DNA of 64,000 nucleotides from JBBRCE01 sp038205115 (lineage in GTDB: Bacteria > Planctomycetota > Planctomycetia > Pirellulales > JBBRCE01). The stretch spans positions 43,647 through 107,646 of the forward strand of contig JBBRCE010000012.1 of the NCBI GenBank assembly GCA_038205115.1. The letters run 5' to 3'. Shown in pieces: positions 63,634-64,000 of the stretch; position 1 is the first letter of the stretch; every line of letters starts with the position of its first letter. The notes beneath the pieces were generated by a model. That model was not told the origin of the DNA. It was given only the letters and a program-made list of their open reading frames with translations, and ran no database searches. Position numbers and translations under genes: made by a program.

Positions 63634-64000
63634 TTATGGCAGTGGAGGCGGAGGAGTCACAATACTGCGTGGCGGTTCGGCCTGTGGCGGTTGAGCCTTT
63701 GGTGGCTGCGGTGGTTCGGTGCCATTGGCGCGTGGCGCGTCATTGCGCGGCGCTTCGGCACGTGGCAACGGACCGCTTTCTTCTAACTGTTTGAGTCGCT
63801 GCTCTAATTCCTGCACGCGCTGCTGAAGTGCTTCAACCGTTGCCCGATCACCACCACCGCCGAGGCCGCCGTTCAGAATGTTATTCAACGGGCTGTTCGG
63901 ACCGCCATTGTTCAGACCTTCGATTAAGCCCGGCAACTTGGCGGCGATGCGTTCGCGGAGCGGTTGTCGTCCGCCGGTGCTCGGTGCGGCAATGGCAACG
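63634..64000 (-). CDS. Pro-rich protein with coiled coil, 5' end outside the window
   Basis: The minus strand is open from the window edge to a stop at 63634, so about 122 residues are seen and the start is missing. It includes GLNNGGPNSPLNNILNGGLG, a coiled coil (ATVEALQQRVQELEQRLKQLE), and a Pro/Arg/Glu-rich tail ending TPPPPLP. The last part is probably disordered. It could be the tail of an exported or membrane protein. The HExxH gene starts 16 bases after this stop, so the two are probably co-transcribed. Confidence 0.6.
   Translation of the reverse strand, partial: VAIAAPSTGGRQPLRERIAAKLPGLIEGLNNGGPNSPLNNILNGGLGGGGDRATVEALQQRVQELEQRLKQLEESGPLPRAEAPRNDAPRANGTEPPQPPKAQPPQAEPPRSIVTPPPPLP

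Overview
The window looks like chromosomal DNA of a planctomycete, probably of the Pirellulales/Pirellulaceae type; this is inferred from gene content, not from a marker gene. Pointers are two DUF1559 proteins (one with a type IV pilin-like N-terminus), a further pseudopilin-like protein, a DUF1080 glycoside hydrolase-like protein, an arylsulfatase, a secreted peptidase with the planctomycete LExRxLM-type N-terminal motif, two stand-alone ECF sigma factors, and many lipid- or sugar-directed exported proteins. The DNA is GC-rich and densely coding on both strands. I see no tRNA, rRNA, CRISPR array, insertion sequence, phage gene or origin, so this reads as core or stable accessory chromosome rather than a mobile island.

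Layout. 1-3.5 kb (minus): a partial gene, a small beta-sandwich-like protein, a pseudopilin-like protein, and an ECF sigma factor whose stop lies one base before an AlkA-like DNA glycosylase. 3.8-7.7 kb: a 1316-residue protein with a degenerate FHA domain, a very long coiled coil and a C-terminal membrane anchor. 8-12 kb: a molybdoenzyme operon (DmsB-DmsC fusion plus nitrate-reductase-like catalytic subunit). 12-17 kb: DUF1559 protein, DUF1653-cupin fusion, DUF2293 protein, TypA/BipA. 17-21 kb: secreted sedolisin-like peptidase with RTX-like repeats, and a lysylphosphatidylglycerol synthase-like flippase family protein. 21-27 kb (plus): membrane protein, RibF, NrnA, then Rieske protein and cytochrome b fused to a diheme cytochrome c. 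27-33 kb: STN-like exported protein, a small membrane protein, a second ECF sigma factor, and a DPP4-like peptidase carrying a von Hippel-Lindau (VHL) beta domain. 32.7-36.6 kb: MlaE-MlaF-MlaD lipid transport operon followed by a LolD/MacB-type ATPase. 36.6-48 kb: GH116 (GBA2-like) enzyme, RibBA, giant DUF1559 protein, DUF1080 protein, CapA-like protein, GH5 glycosidase, small unknown protein. 48-53 kb: membrane protein, MBL-fold hydrolase, glycolate oxidase GlcE-GlcF. 53-64 kb: site-2 protease-like M50 peptidase, exported unknown, exported sugar isomerase-like protein, DUF3592 protein, sulfatase, exported HAD phosphatase, VIT1/CCC1-like transporter, small unknown, exported HExxH protein, and a truncated Pro-rich protein at the edge.

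How the parts fit. Much of the window serves the cell envelope and extracellular polymer use: carbohydrate hydrolases, a sulfatase, exported isomerase and phosphatase, secreted proteases, and Mla lipid traffic. Energy metabolism appears as a bc-type complex and a quinone-linked molybdoenzyme.

The most striking single observation is the VHL beta domain inside the DPP4-like peptidase. The residues that form the hydroxyproline pocket of human pVHL (Trp88, Tyr98, Ser111, His115, Trp117) align without gaps to Trp202, Tyr212, Thr225, His229 and Trp231. This suggests a proline-directed peptidase with a built-in hydroxyproline reader. No strong candidate for a wholly new multi-gene system was found; the other leads are domain fusions and leader RNAs.
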